A stretch of 64,000 bases of DNA, taken from NCBI RefSeq assembly GCF_900683735.1, contig NZ_LR215979.1, forward strand, positions 3,224,001 to 3,288,000, in the 5' to 3' direction. The notes beneath the pieces are model-generated. The model was not told the DNA's origin. It made no database searches and saw only the letters and a list, made by a program, of their open reading frames with translations. The translations under genes and the position numbers were made by a program. This document shows positions 62,361 to 64,000 of this stretch, piece by piece (the first letter of the stretch is position 1; every line of letters starts with the position of its first letter). The DNA is from Fusobacterium ulcerans ATCC 49185 (lineage in GTDB: Bacteria; Fusobacteriota; Fusobacteriia; Fusobacteriales; Fusobacteriaceae).

Positions 62361-62630
62361 TTACATTCTATCTCCATTAGCAAATATTAAACTTCTGCTG
62401 AATATTGAGATTCTATTACCATATTTTCTTGTTATCAGCATATTATTTTTTGCCATATAGTATATAGTGTTAGTATGCCTTCTTGTAGCTTTTGCAGCTT
62501 TTTTTACATCTGTCCATTCTCCTAACTCATTCACATAAACTTGTTGAATATGCAGTTCAAAATTATTTCCTTCTTCTAGTTTTTTGAACATATACTCTTC
62601 CATTGTTTCACTGTAACTTTTTTCTTTCAT
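62361..62630 (-). CDS. Small excisionase/MerR-like HTH protein
   Basis: An ~89-aa protein. Residues ~40-85 read WTDVKKAAKATRRHTNTIYY followed by MAKNNMLITRKYGNRISIFSRSLI, the pattern of excisionase-type winged helices (V-K-x-A-A ... T-I-Y ... K-x-G-N-R ... I). I choose the ATG at 62630, with GGAGG seven bases upstream; the ATG six codons earlier overlaps it. It could regulate the autotransporter or belong to a mobile element; the IS91-type gene is next to it. No recombinase is paired with it here. Confidence 0.6.
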   Translation of the reverse strand: MKEKSYSETMEEYMFKKLEEGNNFELHIQQVYVNELGEWTDVKKAAKATRRHTNTIYYMAKNNMLITRKYGNRISIFSRSLIFANGDRM

Positions 62631-62802
62631 CAAATCCTCCAAAATCATTTTTCATATATTTATAAAAGTCATTTAATAAATATATTCAACCGATATTATA
62701 GTTATTTAATTCTAAAAGTCAAGTATAAAAAAGAATTTATTTGCTTAATTTAATACCATTTAACAAGGTTTCACAATTTAAATTTATCTCATATATAAAA
62801 AA

Positions 62803-62838
62803 AGCTGAGTAACATTTAAAAAAATGTTTTACTCAGCT
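62803..62838. other. Imperfect long hairpin upstream of the IS91-type transposase
   Basis: The arms AGCTGAGTAACATTT and AAATGTTTTACTCAGCT pair with a 2-base bulge and are followed by T-rich sequence. It lies ~50 bp before the transposase gene. It may be the element's end structure (IS91-type elements have hairpin ends) or a terminator that shields it from outside transcription. Confidence 0.6.
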
Positions 62839-62889
62839 CTCTTTTTTGTATAATATAGTTACCACCCTAATTATACAAAGGAGACATAC

Positions 62890-64000
62890 ATGCAAATCAA
62901 ACATATTATCTCTAAAATCAATATAACAAATCTTTTAGGTAAAATCAAGAAATATTTTAAAAATGAGCATTTTGAGGATGTTAAACAGACTATTCAAAAA
63001 TTCTTAGCTTGTTCTATTGATAAATCTTTTCTCTCTCTTCAATGCCCTAATTGTCATGATGCGCATAAAATTAAAGTTACTTGTAAATCTAGATTTTGTC
63101 CTTCCTGCGGTAAACGTTATTCTGCTGTTTGAACTGAAAAAACTTCCACTTCTCTTATTGATGTTAAACATAGAAGTGTCCTTTTTACTATTCCTGAAGA
63201 ACTTAGAATGTTTTTCTTCTATGATAGAGATCTTTTAACTAAGCTTGCTTATGCTGTTAATGATGTTTTTAAATATCAATTTCATAACATTAAAGCAAAA
63301 AATCAAAGAATTCATAAAATTTCAAAATATTCTTCTAAATACTTTACTAACTCAGATATCATTCATTATGGATTGATTACTGTTATTCACACCTTTGGAC
63401 GCGATCTTAAATGGAACCCTCATATTCATGCTATTGTTACTTTAGGTGGTTTCAATAAAAACTACCAATTTCTTGAAAAAAAATATTTTCATGTCAATTC
63501 CATTGCTGGACAATGGAAAAAAATGGTTATTGATATTGTTAAATCTGGAAATTATGACAAGCCTGAAATTAAAGCTAAAGCTTATGCTGCTGCTAACTAC
63601 CTTTATCGCAAAAATACAAGATTCTTTTTCAATGTTGCAAAAAATGATTTAAATAATAATATTTATGCAATTAAATATATTGGCAGATATCTAGCAAGAG
63701 CTCCTATCGCAGAATATAAAATTATTGATTTTTATGATAATAAGGTTACTTTCTATTATGAAAGTCTTGCTGATGATAAACAAAGAATTGAGCTTACTTT
63801 AGATGCAGAAACATTTCTTTCCAAATTAATTATTCACATTCCCCCTAAACATTTCAAAATGATTAGGCGCTTTGGAATCTATTCTAGAAATATTAAATCA
63901 GAACTTAAAAACATCATGAAATTCATGAGAAAATATGTCTCTAAATATTCCAATTTTACTTTTTATCAACTTGAAATATGGAAAGCTTTTGGAGTAAATC
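62890..64000 (+). pseudogene. IS91-family (Y2/HUH) transposase interrupted by in-frame TGA, cut by window end
   Basis: Residues ~1-80 carry the zinc-binding domain (LQCPNCHDAHKIKVTCKSRF up to FCPSCGKRY). A TGA at 63130-63132 follows SAV where relatives have Trp; the same frame then continues without further stops to the window end: TEKTSTSLIDVKHRSVLFTI, the HUH motif NPHIHAIVTLGG, and the tyrosine-bearing AAANYLYRK and KYIGRYLARAPI. Only the TGA spoils the frame, so it is a recent nonsense mutation, or read-through/assembly error. It mobilises by rolling circle when intact. The start has AAAGGAGA upstream. Confidence 0.85.

Overview
The window is AT-rich, low-GC DNA from an anaerobic, amino-acid-fermenting Gram-negative bacterium, almost certainly a Fusobacterium. 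The F. varium/ulcerans/mortiferum group is my guess; the species cannot be proven from this stretch. The reasons are a full hydroxyglutarate pathway of glutamate fermentation with a biotin-dependent sodium pump, a Fusobacterium-style giant autotransporter, and strong sigma70-type promoters in very AT-rich spacers. I saw no rRNA, tRNA or CRISPR array.

Layout. 1-4136: two near-identical APC amino-acid permeases flank a GntR regulator and an M20 amidohydrolase; one permease promoter carries twin GntR-type palindromes. 4281-5633: a haem-carrier (HutX-like) protein and a DUF5131 Fe-S protein. 5887-6170: a decayed IS3 transposase tail. 6237-12229: a hydantoin/allantoin-type operon (racemase, amidohydrolase, Na+ symporter, an unlisted 39-aa membrane peptide, cyclic amidohydrolase) with a divergent LysR gene. 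12381-12791: a broken macro-domain gene. 12928-17296: a lactose/cellobiose-type PTS operon containing a glycosylasparaginase and a PepV-type dipeptidase, divergent from a plasmid-type Rep_3 protein. 18920-22239: a Firmicute-like accessory cassette (MarR, Cys-rich KTR peptide, cytidylate-kinase-like, MATE, GNAT). 22801-26611: AI-2E-type permease, two GNATs and an AspT-like transporter.

The core is 27106-49282. Glutamate dehydrogenase (+) is divergent from HgdH; on the minus strand follow an S8 protease, a PTS-derived regulator, GcdD-GcdC-GcdB, GctA-GctB, GcdA, GltS, HgdC-HgdA-HgdB and a BspA-type LRR protein. A terminator separates these from biotin ligase-BioB-BioD-BioA-EFR1 ferredoxin. Together they encode glutamate uptake, deamination, reduction to 2-hydroxyglutarate, CoA activation, dehydration to glutaconyl-CoA and Na+-pumping decarboxylation to crotonyl-CoA, with late biotin synthesis and biotin attachment next door.

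49422-56477 holds a GNAT, an operon of NhaC antiporter, amidohydrolase, DMT exporter and RpiR regulator (with a 31-bp palindrome on its promoter), and an MFS permease. 56730-62006 is the 1758-aa autotransporter. 62361-64000 holds an excisionase-like HTH protein and an IS91-type transposase broken by an in-frame TGA and cut by the window edge.

The least explained structure is a ~230-bp element present twice (26741-26970 and 62094-62325), each time just upstream of a minus-strand envelope gene. It carries a conserved plus-strand promoter and a hairpin whose stem is kept by compensatory changes, so it may encode or control a small RNA.
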